64,000 bases of DNA from Haloarchaeobius iranensis (GCF_900103505.1 NZ_FNIA01000012.1:1-64000); one strand, 5' to 3'; positions 51,418-61,122 are shown, counted from the stretch's first letter. Numbers and translations are program-made. The notes: generated by a model from the letters alone, not told the origin.

Positions 51418-52020
51418 TCAGATGATGTACCACTTCCGGAGCAGGACGCCGATCGCGGCGAACGCCCGGAACCCCATCCCGAATGCGACAGCCGCGGGAA
51501 CGATGCCGAGGAGAGCAGCCCGCTGGCGACCGAGGTCGTGGCGCACCGTCAGCCCCAGGACGTACAGCCCGATGGCCCAGAGGCCGACCGCGGACCTGAC
51601 GTAGGGGTTCGGGACGCCCGCGACGACGCAGGGTGCGGTCGCGTAGCAGAGTATCTGGACGGTCTCGCTCACGCCGCCGCGGTCGGGCGCGAACGGCGCG
51701 AGCAGCACGGTCTGGACCGCCGCGAGCAGGTGGACGGCGGCCGGCGCTACGAGCAGGACGACGACGCCGAGCCAGAAGGCCGCCGAGAGGTACTCCAGGC
51801 CGCCGACGACCGGGTAGACGTCGTCCACGAGCGCGAACCGGACGCTCTCCTCGACGAGCACGACCACCATGGCGAACACGAGGCCGGGGGCCTGGTCCGA
51901 GGGCGCGATGCCGTTCGCGAAGAAGCGTCTCGGCCGCGCGAGCACCTCGACCCACGCGCGGACCAGCCCAGCCGGACCGCGCCCACGACCACCCTCCGGG
52001 TTCTCGGTCCACTGGGTCAT
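51418..52020 (-). CDS. Yip1-family membrane protein
   Basis: The 200-residue protein has N-terminal 'VRAWVEVLARPRRFFANGIAPSDQAPGLVF', the hallmark Yip1-like start, followed by about five helices ('LVFAMVVVLVEESVRFAL', 'AFWLGVVVLLVAPAAVHLLA', 'TVQILCYATAPCVVAGV', 'AVGLWAIGLYVLGLTV', 'LLGIVPAAVAFGMGF'). It is paralogous to the downstream gene. The gene begins one base after the stop of the tdk gene, so tdk, this and perhaps the next gene are one transcript. Confidence 0.82.
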   Translation of the reverse strand: MTQWTENPEGGRGRGPAGLVRAWVEVLARPRRFFANGIAPSDQAPGLVFAMVVVLVEESVRFALVDDVYPVVGGLEYLSAAFWLGVVVLLVAPAAVHLLAAVQTVLLAPFAPDRGGVSETVQILCYATAPCVVAGVPNPYVRSAVGLWAIGLYVLGLTVRHDLGRQRAALLGIVPAAVAFGMGFRAFAAIGVLLRKWYII

Positions 52021-52021
52021 G

Positions 52022-52609
52022 TCAGTCGCCCCTGAGCGTGTGACAGCTGCGACAGCGCGCCTCGTAGGACTCGTCCGCGCCGACGACGATGGTGGGGTCG
52101 TCGCGGTGGGCGGGCTCGCCGTCGACGAACCGCTGGGTCCGCGTCGCCGGCTCGCCGCAGACGGCACAGATGGCCTGCAGCTTCTCGACGTACTCCGCCG
52201 TCGCGAAGAGCTGTGGCATCGGCTCGAACGGCTCGCCGCGGTAGGTCTGGTCGAGCCCCGAGATGATGACCCGGCGACCCTCGGCGGCGAGGTGGTCACA
52301 GACCGACACGAGCGTCTCGTCGAAGAAGTTGCCCTCGTCGATCGCGACGACCTGTTCGCCGTTGAGGCTCTCGACGATGTCCCAGACGCCCTCGCCCTCG
52401 CCCTCGACGGCGACGGCGTCCCAGCTCCGCCCCTCGTGGGAGCCGACGGTGTCCGTGCCGTATCGGTCGTCGAGCGCGGGCGTGAACACTGCCACGTCCT
52501 GTCCCGCGATCTCCGCGCGTCGGAGGCGTCGGAGCATTTCCTCGGTCTTCCCCGAGAACATGCTGCCGGTGATGACCTCCACCCACCCGCTGTTCGTGAT
52601 GGCGTGCAT
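52022..52609 (-). CDS. tdk: thymidine kinase
   Basis: The enzyme phosphorylates thymidine with ATP in the salvage pathway. The 195-residue type II (TK1-like) enzyme has the P-loop GSMFSGKTEE (15-24), 'VVAIDEGNFFD' (Walker B-like), 'GLDQTYRGEPF' lasso region and two zinc CxxC pairs ('CAVC' and 'CRSC'). With ThyX in this window the cell has both de novo and salvage routes to dTMP. Confidence 0.95.
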   Translation of the reverse strand: MHAITNSGWVEVITGSMFSGKTEEMLRRLRRAEIAGQDVAVFTPALDDRYGTDTVGSHEGRSWDAVAVEGEGEGVWDIVESLNGEQVVAIDEGNFFDETLVSVCDHLAAEGRRVIISGLDQTYRGEPFEPMPQLFATAEYVEKLQAICAVCGEPATRTQRFVDGEPAHRDDPTIVVGADESYEARCRSCHTLRGD

Positions 52610-52665
52610 TCGAACGGAACCGCGGGAGCCGTCGATAAAGACGTTACCCTCTCGGGTCGCCCCGA

Positions 52666-53250
52666 CTACTCCGCACCGACGTTCGCCTGGCTCTCGAAGG
52701 AGGTGGGATCCGGCTCGATGCTGGCGTACTGGACCGCACGTTCCCCGAGCGTCGCCACGCGCTCCGCGAGCCCGTCGTCGACGAACGTGTCGCCGTCGAA
52801 CGCATCGTACGCCTGCGGGATGGCCGCCTGGTGCGGGATGACCCAGGCGTTTAGCGCGCGGCAGACGGAGCGGAGGTGCTCGAGCGCGGTCACCGGGAAG
52901 TGCCCGCCGGAGACGGCGAGCAGGCCGACGGTCTTGTCCTCGAACTCGTCGAAGCCGCAGTAGTCGAGCGCGTTCTTCAGCGGCGTGGCGTACGAGCCGT
53001 GGTACATCGGCGTCCCGAGCAACACGGCGTCGGCCTCCCTGACGGTGCGGGTGAGCGCCGGTGCGTCGCCGGCATCGTCGTCGTCGGCGTCGTACACCGG
53101 GAGGTCGTACTCCCGAAGGTCGACGAGCTCGGTGGCCGCGCCGGCGTCCGCGGCGGCCGACAGCGCGTGCTGGAGCGCCCGTCGGGTGTAGCTACCGTCC
53201 CTGAGACTGCCACAGAGCGCGATGACGGTCGTGTCGTCGTCGGTGGGCAT
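52666..53250 (-). CDS. NADPH-dependent FMN reductase family flavoprotein
   Basis: The 194-residue protein shares 'VIALCGSLRDGSYTRRAL', 'ATELVDLREYDLP', 'GTPMYHGSYATPLKNALDYC' and 'LLAVSGGHFPVTALEHLRSVCRALNAW' with the paralogue at 20782-21372. The flavodoxin-like fold with FMN phosphate loop and flavin-contact loop is clear. ATG at 53250 starts the domain. Likely a soluble NAD(P)H-flavin/quinone oxidoreductase; acceptor unknown. Confidence 0.88.
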   Translation of the reverse strand: MPTDDDTTVIALCGSLRDGSYTRRALQHALSAAADAGAATELVDLREYDLPVYDADDDDAGDAPALTRTVREADAVLLGTPMYHGSYATPLKNALDYCGFDEFEDKTVGLLAVSGGHFPVTALEHLRSVCRALNAWVIPHQAAIPQAYDAFDGDTFVDDGLAERVATLGERAVQYASIEPDPTSFESQANVGAE

Positions 53251-53308
53251 GAGTTGGGCCACGGCGCCCTGGGTAAAATAGACGGAGGGACACGAACGGC
53301 CGGCCGCT

Positions 53309-54082
53309 TCAGAGCTGTATCTCCGTCGCCTCGGCACGGTAGGACTCGAACGCCTCGCGGAGTCCGGCGACCGCGTTCGGGTTCGTGTTCCGGACGACGA
53401 CCTGCACGCCGTTATCGGTGTAGATGCCGACGCTCGCCTCCGTGGTGCCGTCCTCGTGGTCGACGAGCATCAGGCCGAGCGGCGGCAGTTCCTCGATCTG
53501 GTAGATGGTGACGCCGTCGGCGTCCCCCATGATGTAGTCCGCGTACGTCGTCGCGAGCTCGGTCAGTGCGTCGGCACTGAACACCAGCTCGGTCTCCAGC
53601 CCGTCGCGCTGGATGCGCTCGTTGAACGTCTCCACGTAGACGCCGTGGACCGCCGGCGAGACGCCACGCACGCGTTCCGCCGTCGAGACCAGGTCCACCG
53701 TCTCCTGCATTGCCTTGTCGGGCGCGTGGATGTCCGACTGTGTCACCTCGCCGTCGACGAACATCGCCGGGGGAATCAGGTCCGGCCGGGGGAGCGTCGA
53801 GAGCAACTCGTCCATCCCGCAGATAGCGTCGACCGAGCCCTCGAACTGGTGGAACTGGTCGACGACGAGCCGACCCGGCACCGTCAGCTCGAAGCCCTCG
53901 TCGCCCCGGACGACGAGGCCGGCCATCTCCAGCTCCCGGATGGCCCGTCCCACGGTGGAACGGGCGACCTCGCAGTCCGCCGCCAGCTCGGGTTTCTCCT
54001 TCGGTTCGTCGTACAGCGACGCCAGAAAAGACCGACGCTTCGACAGTAGCTTCAGTAGTTCGCCAACGTCATCGGCACCCAT
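53309..54082 (-). CDS. winged-helix regulator with FilR1-type domain
   Basis: The protein has 257 residues. The N-terminal winged helix (about 8-75: 'LLKLLSKRRSFLASLYDEPKEKPELAADCEVARSTVGRAIRELEMAGLV') is followed by a ligand-binding domain (about 100-245) with 'HGVYVETFNERIQRDGLETELVFS' and 'YQIEELPPLGLMLVDHEDG', the pattern of the FilR1/DUF1724 family first described from a methanogen regulator. The effector is unknown. Single gene between the flavoprotein and the ferredoxin. Confidence 0.88.
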   Translation of the reverse strand: MGADDVGELLKLLSKRRSFLASLYDEPKEKPELAADCEVARSTVGRAIRELEMAGLVVRGDEGFELTVPGRLVVDQFHQFEGSVDAICGMDELLSTLPRPDLIPPAMFVDGEVTQSDIHAPDKAMQETVDLVSTAERVRGVSPAVHGVYVETFNERIQRDGLETELVFSADALTELATTYADYIMGDADGVTIYQIEELPPLGLMLVDHEDGTTEASVGIYTDNGVQVVVRNTNPNAVAGLREAFESYRAEATEIQL

Positions 54083-54142
54083 ACTCCCATCGTGACGGCC
54101 GATTGGTATACAGATTACGGCATCCCAACGGCCGTCCCGCGG

Positions 54143-54511
54143 TCACTCGCGGCGGCCCCAGACGAGCTTCTCGCGGTCGAGCCGGACGGTGCAGTCGCCC
54201 GTCACCCGGAGCTGGCACGACAGCCGTGGATAGCCGAAGCGGTCGGCGAGCCGGTCGTGCCAGTTCTCGGGTGCCTGTTCGTCGACGAGACGGACGCCGC
54301 AGGTGGCACAGAGGCCGCGGCCGCCGCAGTTGAGCCGGCGGGTCGCCCGCGAGTGCGGGGAGAGACCGTGCCGGCGGAGCACGTCGCGCAGGCGTGCGCC
54401 GAGCGGCGCGACCAGCAGGCGCTCGTCGCCGCCATCGAGGACGGTGACGTACGCGACCTCCTGGCTGTCGGCGGGCACGACTCCGCCTTCGCCCCGCAGG
54501 GTGAAAAGCAC
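54143..54511 (-). CDS. 2Fe-2S ferredoxin
   Basis: The protein has 122 residues from a GTG at 54511. The cluster motif is 'NCGGRGLCATCGVRL', Cys-x5-Cys-x2-Cys with the fourth Cys in 'RLSCQLRVTGDC'. 'TVLDGGDERLLVAPLGARLRDVLRRHGL' provides the beta-grasp N-terminal part. It acts in one-electron transfer. An AT-rich promoter (54533-54548) lies 20-37 bases upstream of the start. An upstream start at 54586 would include the promoter, so it is unlikely. Confidence 0.87.
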   Translation of the reverse strand: MLFTLRGEGGVVPADSQEVAYVTVLDGGDERLLVAPLGARLRDVLRRHGLSPHSRATRRLNCGGRGLCATCGVRLVDEQAPENWHDRLADRFGYPRLSCQLRVTGDCTVRLDREKLVWGRRE

Positions 54512-54862
54512 ACGCAGGGCCGGCCGTCGACCGTGGGTAAAACCGTTTTTTGAGCTTGGGATAGTTGAAAGACCCTCCGACCACAAGCTGGGAGCGTGCC
54601 CCGCGGCGCTCCGGCCCTCCGTGCCGAAGCCGACCCCACGTCAGTCGTTGCCACGATGCGTGTCGGTCGCCGATCGACCCGACCCTACCGCCCTGCGTCC
54701 GGGGCACTGCCCGACCCGCTGTCCCCCTGATAGGGTCCCCGCAGCTCGCACCCACTTCCCGGTGCGCTGCCCTCCACCTATCCATCTGCCACGCCGGAGG
54801 CCCCTGCCCACGAACTCCGGCGGGCTCCGTTCTCACGTCCGCGAGGAACAGCTATCGTCGGA
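54512..54862. other. gene-free region
   Basis: The ferredoxin promoter lies at 54533-54548 (AAACCGTTTTTTGAGC on the + strand). The remaining stretch to the carboxylase stop at 54863 is GC-rich, without an acidic reading frame on either strand and without clear repeats. I see nothing else in it. Confidence 0.45.
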
Positions 54863-56707
54863 CTACTCCATCACGACCAGTACGTCGCCCATGTCGACGC
54901 TCTGGCCCTCCTCGACGGCGATCTGCGTGACGGTGCCGCCGCGGGAGGCGACCACGTCGTTCTCCATCTTCATCGCCTCGAGCACGACGAGCACGTCGCC
55001 CGCCGCGACCTCGTCGCCCTCGTCGATGTCGACGGAGAGGATGGTACCCTGCATCTCGGCGTTGACGGTCTCGCCGTCGCCCTCGACCTCGACGCCGCCG
55101 CTGGAGCCGCCCGAGCCGCCCGAGCCACCGTCTCCGCCGCCGCTGCCACCGCCGCGCGGGCCGCTCGTGCCGCCGACGGGCATCGCACCGCGCTCCTCCA
55201 GGTTGACGTCGAAGCGCTTGCCGTTGACCTCGACGGTGAACTCGCGCTCGACGACGTCCTCGTCGTCGCTCGCACCGCTGCCCCCCGAGCCCCACTGCTC
55301 CTGGGCCTCGGCGATGCGGTCGTGGTCGAGGTGCTCGTCCAGGTACTTCGTCGTGTGGGTGCCCTGGACGAACGCCTCGTCGGTGAGCATCAGCCGGTGG
55401 AACGGGATGATGGTCGTGACGCCCTCGATGTCGTACTCGCGGAGCGCGCGCAGCGAGCGCTCGATGCACTCGTCGCGGTCGCTGCCGTGGACGACGAGCT
55501 TGGCGATCATCGAGTCGTAGTCGGTGACGATCTGGTCGCCCTGCCGGAGCGCGTCGTCCATCCGGACGCCGATGCCGCCCGGCGGGTCGTACGTCGCGAG
55601 CTTGCCGCCCGGCGCGGGCGCGAACTCGTCGGCGGCGTTCTCGGCGTTGATGCGGAACTCCATCGCGTGGCCCGAGAGGTCGACGTCGTCCTGCGAGAAG
55701 TCGAGCTCCTCGTCGGCGGCGACCTTCAGCTGCCACTTCACGATGTCGATGCCGGTGAGCTCCTCCGTGACGGTGTGCTCGACCTGGATGCGGGTGTTCA
55801 CCTCGAGGAAGTAGAAGTTCGCGTCCGGCCCCAGCATCTCGCCGGCCGCCGCGTCGCGCTCTTCCTCCTCGACGAGGAACTCGAAGGTGCCGGCGTTGTA
55901 GTAGCCGGCCTCGTCGGCACCGCGACGGGCGGACGCGCCGATCTTCTCGCGGAGTTCGTCCGAGAGCGCGGGGCTCGGGCCCTCCTCGATGACCTTCTGG
56001 TGGCGGCGCTGGAGCGAGCAGTCGCGCTCGCCGAGGTGGCGGACGTTGCCGTGGTGGTCCGCGAGGATCTGCACCTCGATGTGGCGCGGGTTCTCGAGGT
56101 AGCGCTCGAGGTAGACGTTGTCGTTGTCGAAGTACGCCTCGCCCTCTCGCCTGGCGCTCTCGAGCTGGTCGGCGGCCTCGTCGGGGCTCTCGACGATCTT
56201 CATGCCGCGGCCGCCACCGCCGCCCTCCGCCTTGATGGCGATGGGGTAGCCGTGCTCCTCGCCGAACTCGGTGACCTCCGCGGGGTCCTCGACGGGGTCG
56301 GTCGTCCCCGGGACGATGGGCACGTCGGCCTCGCGCATCGTCTTCCGGGCCTTGGTCTTCTCGCCGAGCTGCTCCATCGAGTCGGCCGACGGGCCAACCC
56401 AGGTGATGCCGTCCTCGGCCTCGACCTTGCTCGCGAACTCCGCGTTCTCCGCGAGGAAGCCGTAGCCGGGATGGATGGCGTCGGCGTCGGCCTTCTTCGC
56501 GGCCTCGATGACGGCCTCGTGGTCGAGGTAGGAGTCCGCCGCGCGGGCGGGCCCGACGTTGTACGCCTCGTCGGCGTAGCGGACGTGGCCAGAGTTCTTG
56601 TCGGCCTCGCTGTAGACGGCGACGGTCGACACGTTCAGCTCCTCGCAGGCGCGCATGACGCGCACCGCAATCTCCCCTCGGTTCGCGACGAGAACCTTCC
56701 TGAACAT
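54863..56707 (-). CDS. accC: acyl-CoA carboxylase biotin carboxylase/BCCP fusion
   Basis: The protein has 614 residues. Biotin carboxylase covers about 1-450 with '[22 protein letters not shown]', the ATP-grasp loop '[15 protein letters not shown]', '[16 protein letters not shown]' and '[17 protein letters not shown]'. A Gly/Ser-rich linker (about 515-540) leads to the BCCP domain with biotinyl-lysine Lys580 in 'LEAMKMEND'. It carboxylates biotin for propionyl- or acetyl-CoA carboxylase. Partners PccX and PccB lie at 62541-64000, separated by other genes. A promoter-like AT-rich stretch occurs at 56735-56746. Confidence 0.95.
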   Translation of the reverse strand: MFRKVLVANRGEIAVRVMRACEELNVSTVAVYSEADKNSGHVRYADEAYNVGPARAADSYLDHEAVIEAAKKADADAIHPGYGFLAENAEFASKVEAEDGITWVGPSADSMEQLGEKTKARKTMREADVPIVPGTTDPVEDPAEVTEFGEEHGYPIAIKAEGGGGGRGMKIVESPDEAADQLESARREGEAYFDNDNVYLERYLENPRHIEVQILADHHGNVRHLGERDCSLQRRHQKVIEEGPSPALSDELREKIGASARRGADEAGYYNAGTFEFLVEEEERDAAAGEMLGPDANFYFLEVNTRIQVEHTVTEELTGIDIVKWQLKVAADEELDFSQDDVDLSGHAMEFRINAENAADEFAPAPGGKLATYDPPGGIGVRMDDALRQGDQIVTDYDSMIAKLVVHGSDRDECIERSLRALREYDIEGVTTIIPFHRLMLTDEAFVQGTHTTKYLDEHLDHDRIAEAQEQWGSGGSGASDDEDVVEREFTVEVNGKRFDVNLEERGAMPVGGTSGPRGGGSGGGDGGSGGSGGSSGGVEVEGDGETVNAEMQGTILSVDIDEGDEVAAGDVLVVLEAMKMENDVVASRGGTVTQIAVEEGQSVDMGDVLVVME

Positions 56708-56787
56708 TCTTGCCGAAAGCGTCTCGGACGACGCACGTTATTGTATCGGTTCTTGCCACTCGGGTAAACTGACCGTCCGAGCCCGGT

Positions 56788-57462
56788 TCACGGCCGGGCG
56801 CTGCGCCGGTCGACGAGTCGCCCGAACACGGCCGACTCGGCCTTCCGAAGCAGGTTCGACGCCGTCGACGGCGCGCAGCCGAGCGTCGCGGCGACGGCTT
56901 CGAGGTCGCCCTCGCGGGGGACCGCGTAGTAGCCGACCTCGACGGCGGTCCCGACGGCCTCCCGCTGGCGCTCGGTCAGTGCGCCGACGAGCGACGGCCG
57001 ACGTGTGTCGTACTCGCCGATGCCGCGCACGTCGACCTCGAAGCTCTCCGGCAGCCCGTCGAGCATCGCCTGCAGGTCGTCGCCGTCGCCGATGACGGTC
57101 ATGCCCATCGCGGCCTCGCGGTCGTAGGTGATGGGTGGGACGACGACGAGGTTGAGTGCGGCGAAGGCGGCGCGCCAGTCCCGGTCGTCCTCGCGGGTCC
57201 CCTGGCAGACGTAGACGTAGAACGACTCGTCGTCGACGGCGGTGATGTCGTACCAGCGGATCGAGTCGACGCCGTCGATGACGGGCTCGTACCGCTCGCG
57301 GTCTGCGACGACGTAGAACAGCTCGTACTCCACGTCCTGTTCGTGGACGACGTGCCAGGTCTGGAGCTCCTCGTACTCGACCACGTCCTCGTGGCGGATG
57401 AACGCCTGCATCGGGTGGAGCCACTCGTCGGGCTGTCTGATGCGCACGTCGAGGTACTTCAC
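56788..57462 (-). CDS. HTH_10 (Bat-like) transcription regulator
   Basis: The protein has 224 residues from GTG 57462 (TTG at 57471 also possible). The N-terminal domain ('VKYLDVRIRQPDEWLHPMQAFI', 'EYELFYVVADRERYEPVIDG') is that of the bacterioopsin-activator-related sensor group, and the C-terminal HTH_10 is 'LTERQREAVGTAVEVGYYAVPREGDLEAVAATLGCAPSTASNLLRKAES' at about 165-213. It is closely related to the regulator at 60384-61040. It lies just upstream of accC, in the same direction, with 80 bases between. Confidence 0.87.
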   Translation of the reverse strand: MKYLDVRIRQPDEWLHPMQAFIRHEDVVEYEELQTWHVVHEQDVEYELFYVVADRERYEPVIDGVDSIRWYDITAVDDESFYVYVCQGTREDDRDWRAAFAALNLVVVPPITYDREAAMGMTVIGDGDDLQAMLDGLPESFEVDVRGIGEYDTRRPSLVGALTERQREAVGTAVEVGYYAVPREGDLEAVAATLGCAPSTASNLLRKAESAVFGRLVDRRSARP

Positions 57463-57604
57463 CGTCTCCAACCTCCCTCTGCGACGACCCCTCGTTTCAT
57501 CGGTATCTTCGTGGTTCGCGGTCGGCCCCCTTCGTCGTTACTGCTGTCCGAGGCTCTCGGCCGGGGAAGCCGGTTTGTCTGCTCGTGCGCATTGTTCGCA
57601 CACG

Positions 57605-58273
57605 ATGCCCTCCCGACGGTCCCTGCTCGCTGCAGTCGGTAGTACGGTCGCCGTCTCTCTGACCGGCTGTCAGATGCTCTCTGGAAACGGCGACGGGACT
57701 GCGACGAAACGCCAGACGACTGGCCGGGCGACGGCGACAACGCGCCAGACGACCCGCCGCCGAACGGACACATCGACACCAACCGAGACGGATAGGGAGG
57801 CGGCGGAGAGCCCAGGAAGACCGAGCGACCGCGACCTGGTCCCGTATCCGATAATCGGTTATCAGGGGAGTCCGCTGGTCGGAGACGAGCGCTCGAACGC
57901 TGTCGCGGTCGTCGCCAGCCAGTCCGACTGGGATGGCCTCTCGCTCCGGGACGACGAGAACTGGGTCTGGCGCGGCGAGCACCTGCGGTCGACGGACATC
58001 GAGGAGTTCATTGAGTCGACGGATTTTGACCGTGAATACGTCCTCGTGGCACAACGAAGGGCCCCTGGCTCGACCGCTGAACTGCTCGTCACCGACATCG
58101 ACAGGGTGACCGACAGCCACGTTCGCGCCGACATCACCGTCACCGACTCGACGCTGACGGATATCCCACTGATGGTGGTCCTCGTCCGAGTCCCCATCGG
58201 CTCCGCTCCCGCCCCAGACTCGGCGACGGTGTACTTCTCGACACCAGACGGTGACGACGTGGTCGAGTCCTGA
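57605..58273 (+). CDS. lipoprotein A of a paralogous pair
   Basis: The protein has 222 residues. MPSRRSLLAAVGSTVAVSLTGC is a Tat-like (SRRSLL) signal ending in a lipobox TGC. A Thr/Arg-rich linker (about 30-70) leads to a beta-rich domain with 'YPIIGYQGSPLVGDERSNAVAVVASQSDWDGLSL' and 'REYVLVAQRRAPGSTAELLVTDIDRV', like haloarchaeal surface lipoproteins. Its signal-peptide DNA is nearly identical to that of the next gene, showing a partial duplication. Function is unknown. Confidence 0.78.
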   Translation: MPSRRSLLAAVGSTVAVSLTGCQMLSGNGDGTATKRQTTGRATATTRQTTRRRTDTSTPTETDREAAESPGRPSDRDLVPYPIIGYQGSPLVGDERSNAVAVVASQSDWDGLSLRDDENWVWRGEHLRSTDIEEFIESTDFDREYVLVAQRRAPGSTAELLVTDIDRVTDSHVRADITVTDSTLTDIPLMVVLVRVPIGSAPAPDSATVYFSTPDGDDVVES

Positions 58274-58346
58274 ATGACCATCTCACCAAGTTCAGTGGGA
58301 GAACTCGTCTCCAAGATTTATCCGAGATTGTGACAAATACTCACGT

Positions 58347-58817
58347 ATGTCCTCCCGACGGTCCCTGCTCGCTGCAGTCGGTGGCACGGTCGCTGCTTCG
58401 CTCTCCGGTTGTCAGGCGAGGTCCGGAAACGACACGGCGACCGGTACCCCGCCTCCTGCCGGCGCACCGGCCCCCTGGGTGACACCGTCGAGCGAGGCGG
58501 ACGTCGTCGTCGAGAACGCGACCGACAGGGAACTCGCCGTCTCGGTTGGTGCCGGTCGTGTGCTCAAAGAGGGGTCTCTGGAGTTCAGGGCGCACTGGGT
58601 TCTGGAGAACGTCATCGAGGAGGAGGCCACACCGACCGTGACGGTCACCACCGAGGTCGGGGCGACGGGGTCGGTCGCGTGGCCCGAGGGAACGGGCGAG
58701 GGTCGGGTGGCCATCTTCACCATACGGCCGGAGCGGATCGAGGCGGATATCGAACTGCAGGACGAACCAGTGCCCGAGTACGCCTCGCTTGACCCGTCCC
58801 CCGAGGTGAACCGGTAG
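58347..58817 (+). CDS. lipoprotein B of a paralogous pair
   Basis: The protein has 156 residues. MSSRRSLLAAVGGTVAASLSGC is a Tat-like signal with lipobox SGC, nearly the same as in the preceding gene, with about 30 identical bases at 57611-57640 and 58353-58382. The mature part is shorter and beta-rich ('ADVVVENATDRELAVSVGAGRV', 'TVTVTTEVGATGSVAWP', 'EADIELQDEPVPEY'), unlike lipoprotein A. So only the signal part is shared. Anchored to the outer face of the membrane; role unknown. Confidence 0.78.
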   Translation: MSSRRSLLAAVGGTVAASLSGCQARSGNDTATGTPPPAGAPAPWVTPSSEADVVVENATDRELAVSVGAGRVLKEGSLEFRAHWVLENVIEEEATPTVTVTTEVGATGSVAWPEGTGEGRVAIFTIRPERIEADIELQDEPVPEYASLDPSPEVNR

Positions 58818-58901
58818 CGGGTCCGGGGACCGTCGAACCTACTTAAACGAACTAGGCACGACGACGGAACCGCCATTCGCCGTCGCCGGCAAACTCCAGC
58901 T

Positions 58902-60287
58902 ATGAGTGGTCAGTCGACCCACCACGAGCCCCGCCCGGCCGAGACCGCCGACACCGACGACGGCGGCTTCCCGCCCGGCCCCGACGGCCTCCCCGTCCTC
59001 GGGAACACCCTCCAGTTCACGAGCGACCCGGCCGCGTTCTACGACGAACTCGCCAGCTACGGCGACGTGGTGGGCTACAGCGTCGCCCGCCAGCGCATGA
59101 CCACCGTCCTCCACCCCGACCTCGTCGAGCAGGTGCTCGTGACCGAGTCGGACAGCTTCGGCAAGTGGGACCTCTCCGACTTCGGCAACCAGTTCGCACC
59201 CGAGGGCCTGCTGTTGACCGAAGGCGAGCAGTGGCGCGAGCAGCGCACCCAGGCCCAGCCGGCGTTCCAGCTCGACCGCATCCGGAGCTACGGCGACGCC
59301 ATGGCGGGCTACGCCCGCGACATGGTCGAGGAGTTCGACGACGGCGAGACCGTCGCCGCGAACGAGCGGTTCTCCGAACTCACGCTGCGCATCCTCGCCG
59401 ACTCGCTGCTCGACCTCGACGTCGACGGGAGCGAGGCCGGCGCGGCCATCACCCGCGCCGCGCGGGCGCTGAACGAGCGTGCCGACCCCGACGGCCTCTC
59501 GACGTTCGTGCCGACGTGGGTCCCGACGCCGTCGAACCGGCGCTACAAACGGGCAATGGGGGAGTTCGAGGCGACGGTGGACCGGCTCATCGCCGAGCGC
59601 CGCGACGCCGACGCCGACGAGCACGACGACCTGCTCGCGATGCTCATGCAGGCCGGCGACGGCGGCGACGGCATGTCCGACACGGAGCTGCGCGACACGA
59701 TGCTCACGTTCCTGTTCGCCGGGCACGAGACCACCTCGCTCGCGCTCACCTACACGACCTACCTGCTCGCCGAGCACCCCGACGTGGCCGACCGGCTCCG
59801 CGCGGAGGTCGACGAGGCCGTCGACGGGGACCGACCCGATACCTTCGACGTGTTCGGGCTCGAACTCCTCGACCGCGTCTGCAGCGAGTCGATGCGGCTC
59901 TACCCGCCCGCCTACGTCATCTTCCGCGAGGCCCGCGAGGACGTCGAGCTCGGCGGCTACGAGATACCGGCGGACACCAAGCTGACGCTGCCGCAGTTCC
60001 GCATCCACCGCGACGGGCGCTGGTACGACGCGCCCGACGAGTTCCGGCCCGAACGCTGGACCGACCGGTTCGAGGAGTCACTGCCGGAGTACGCCTACTT
60101 CCCGTTCGGCGGCGGCCCGCGGCACTGCATCGGGATGCGATTCGCGATGCTCGAACTCAAGCTCGTGCTCGCGACGCTCGTCCGGCACTGCCGGTTCGAG
60201 TACGTCGCCGACGAGCCGCCACAGCCGCGGTTCGCCGCGAGCTACCAGCCCGAAGACGACGTTCGGCTGCGCGTGACGAAGCGGTAG
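58902..60287 (+). CDS. cytochrome P450
   Basis: The 461-residue soluble P450 has the proline-rich start 'FPPGPDGLPVLGNTLQF', C-helix 'EQWREQRTQAQPAF' (WxxxR), I-helix oxygen groove 'FLFAGHETTSLAL', ExxR 'CSESMRLYPPAYV', and heme loop 'FPFGGGPRHCIGMRFA' with Cys409. This is a heme monooxygenase that needs an electron donor such as a ferredoxin. Substrate is unknown. Convergent with an HTH_10 regulator gene. Closely related to the P450 at 61123-62523. Confidence 0.94.
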   Translation: MSGQSTHHEPRPAETADTDDGGFPPGPDGLPVLGNTLQFTSDPAAFYDELASYGDVVGYSVARQRMTTVLHPDLVEQVLVTESDSFGKWDLSDFGNQFAPEGLLLTEGEQWREQRTQAQPAFQLDRIRSYGDAMAGYARDMVEEFDDGETVAANERFSELTLRILADSLLDLDVDGSEAGAAITRAARALNERADPDGLSTFVPTWVPTPSNRRYKRAMGEFEATVDRLIAERRDADADEHDDLLAMLMQAGDGGDGMSDTELRDTMLTFLFAGHETTSLALTYTTYLLAEHPDVADRLRAEVDEAVDGDRPDTFDVFGLELLDRVCSESMRLYPPAYVIFREAREDVELGGYEIPADTKLTLPQFRIHRDGRWYDAPDEFRPERWTDRFEESLPEYAYFPFGGGPRHCIGMRFAMLELKLVLATLVRHCRFEYVADEPPQPRFAASYQPEDDVRLRVTKR

Positions 60288-60383
60288 GGTCGGAACTCGC
60301 GGTTCGACGAACTCGTCTCGAGGTTCACAGGTTTTGTAAACTTTTTGCGGGCGTCGTCGAAGAATCTGGTCGAGAGGTAGTAC

Positions 60384-61040
60384 TCACCCAAGCGTCGCGT
60401 CCACGAGCCCCCGTTCGGCCTTCCTGAGCAACGTCGAGGCGGCGCTCTCGGAACACCCGAGCGACGCAGCAACCTCCGAAAGCGACCCTTCTCGCGGCAC
60501 CTCGTAGTAGCCAAGCTCCCACGCCGCCGAGAGCGCCTCGAACTGGCGGGCCGTCAACCGGCCGGCGAGTGACCCCCCGATACCGCGCGGCTCGCCGACG
60601 CGTTCGATGTCTACGCGGACGAAATCGGGGAACCCGTCGACGACGTTCCGAAGCGCGTCGGGGTCGCCGAGGACCGTCAGCTGCACGGAGCCGTGGGGCC
60701 CGAAGACGACCGGCGGGACGAGCACGATGTCCTGGTCGTCGAAGGCGGCGCGCCAGGCCATCGTCTCGGAGCCGATGGCCATCTCGGCGTAGGCGTAGAA
60801 CGTGTCGTCGTCGACGGGGACGAGCTCGTGGTCGTAGACGGCGTCGAGCTCGGCGAGCGCGTCGCTGGTGGCGTCGATATCACCGACGACGAGCGCGAGG
60901 AAGAAGTCGACGCCGCGGTCCTCATCGGTGTGCCAGGCGAGCAGTTCCTCGCGGACGAAGTCCTCGCCGAGGTCGAACCACTCCGGCGCGGGCAGACGGG
61001 CCTCGTCGGGCAGCCGGAGCGTCACGTCGAGCGACTGCAT
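60384..61040 (-). CDS. HTH_10 (Bat-like) transcription regulator
   Basis: The protein has 218 residues. An N-terminal sensor domain ('MQSLDVTLRLPDEARLPAP', 'GVDFFLALVVGDIDATSDALAEL', 'TFYAYAEMAIGSETMAWRAAF') is followed by HTH_10 'LTARQFEALSAAWELGYYEVPREGSLSEVAASLGCSESAASTLLRKAERGLV'. It is paralogous to the regulator at 56788-57462. Divergent from the third P450 gene with a shared 82-base promoter region, so it probably controls that gene. Confidence 0.88.
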   Translation of the reverse strand: MQSLDVTLRLPDEARLPAPEWFDLGEDFVREELLAWHTDEDRGVDFFLALVVGDIDATSDALAELDAVYDHELVPVDDDTFYAYAEMAIGSETMAWRAAFDDQDIVLVPPVVFGPHGSVQLTVLGDPDALRNVVDGFPDFVRVDIERVGEPRGIGGSLAGRLTARQFEALSAAWELGYYEVPREGSLSEVAASLGCSESAASTLLRKAERGLVDATLG

Positions 61041-61122
61041 GGCTGTACGCCGAACGTGAGTATTTAAAAAGGTTCAGAGCTTCGGCCGAACGGCTACGGC
61101 ACGCGAGGGTCGAGGTTCGAGT
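61041..61122. promoter_or_regulatory. shared divergent promoter of regulator and P450
   Basis: GTATTTAAAAAGG at 61059-61071 can serve as TATA box for the leftward regulator (ATG at 61040, about 25 bases away, leaderless type). It may also lie at the upstream end of the rightward P450 promoter (ATG at 61123). Such a short shared region couples expression of the two genes. Confidence 0.55.
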
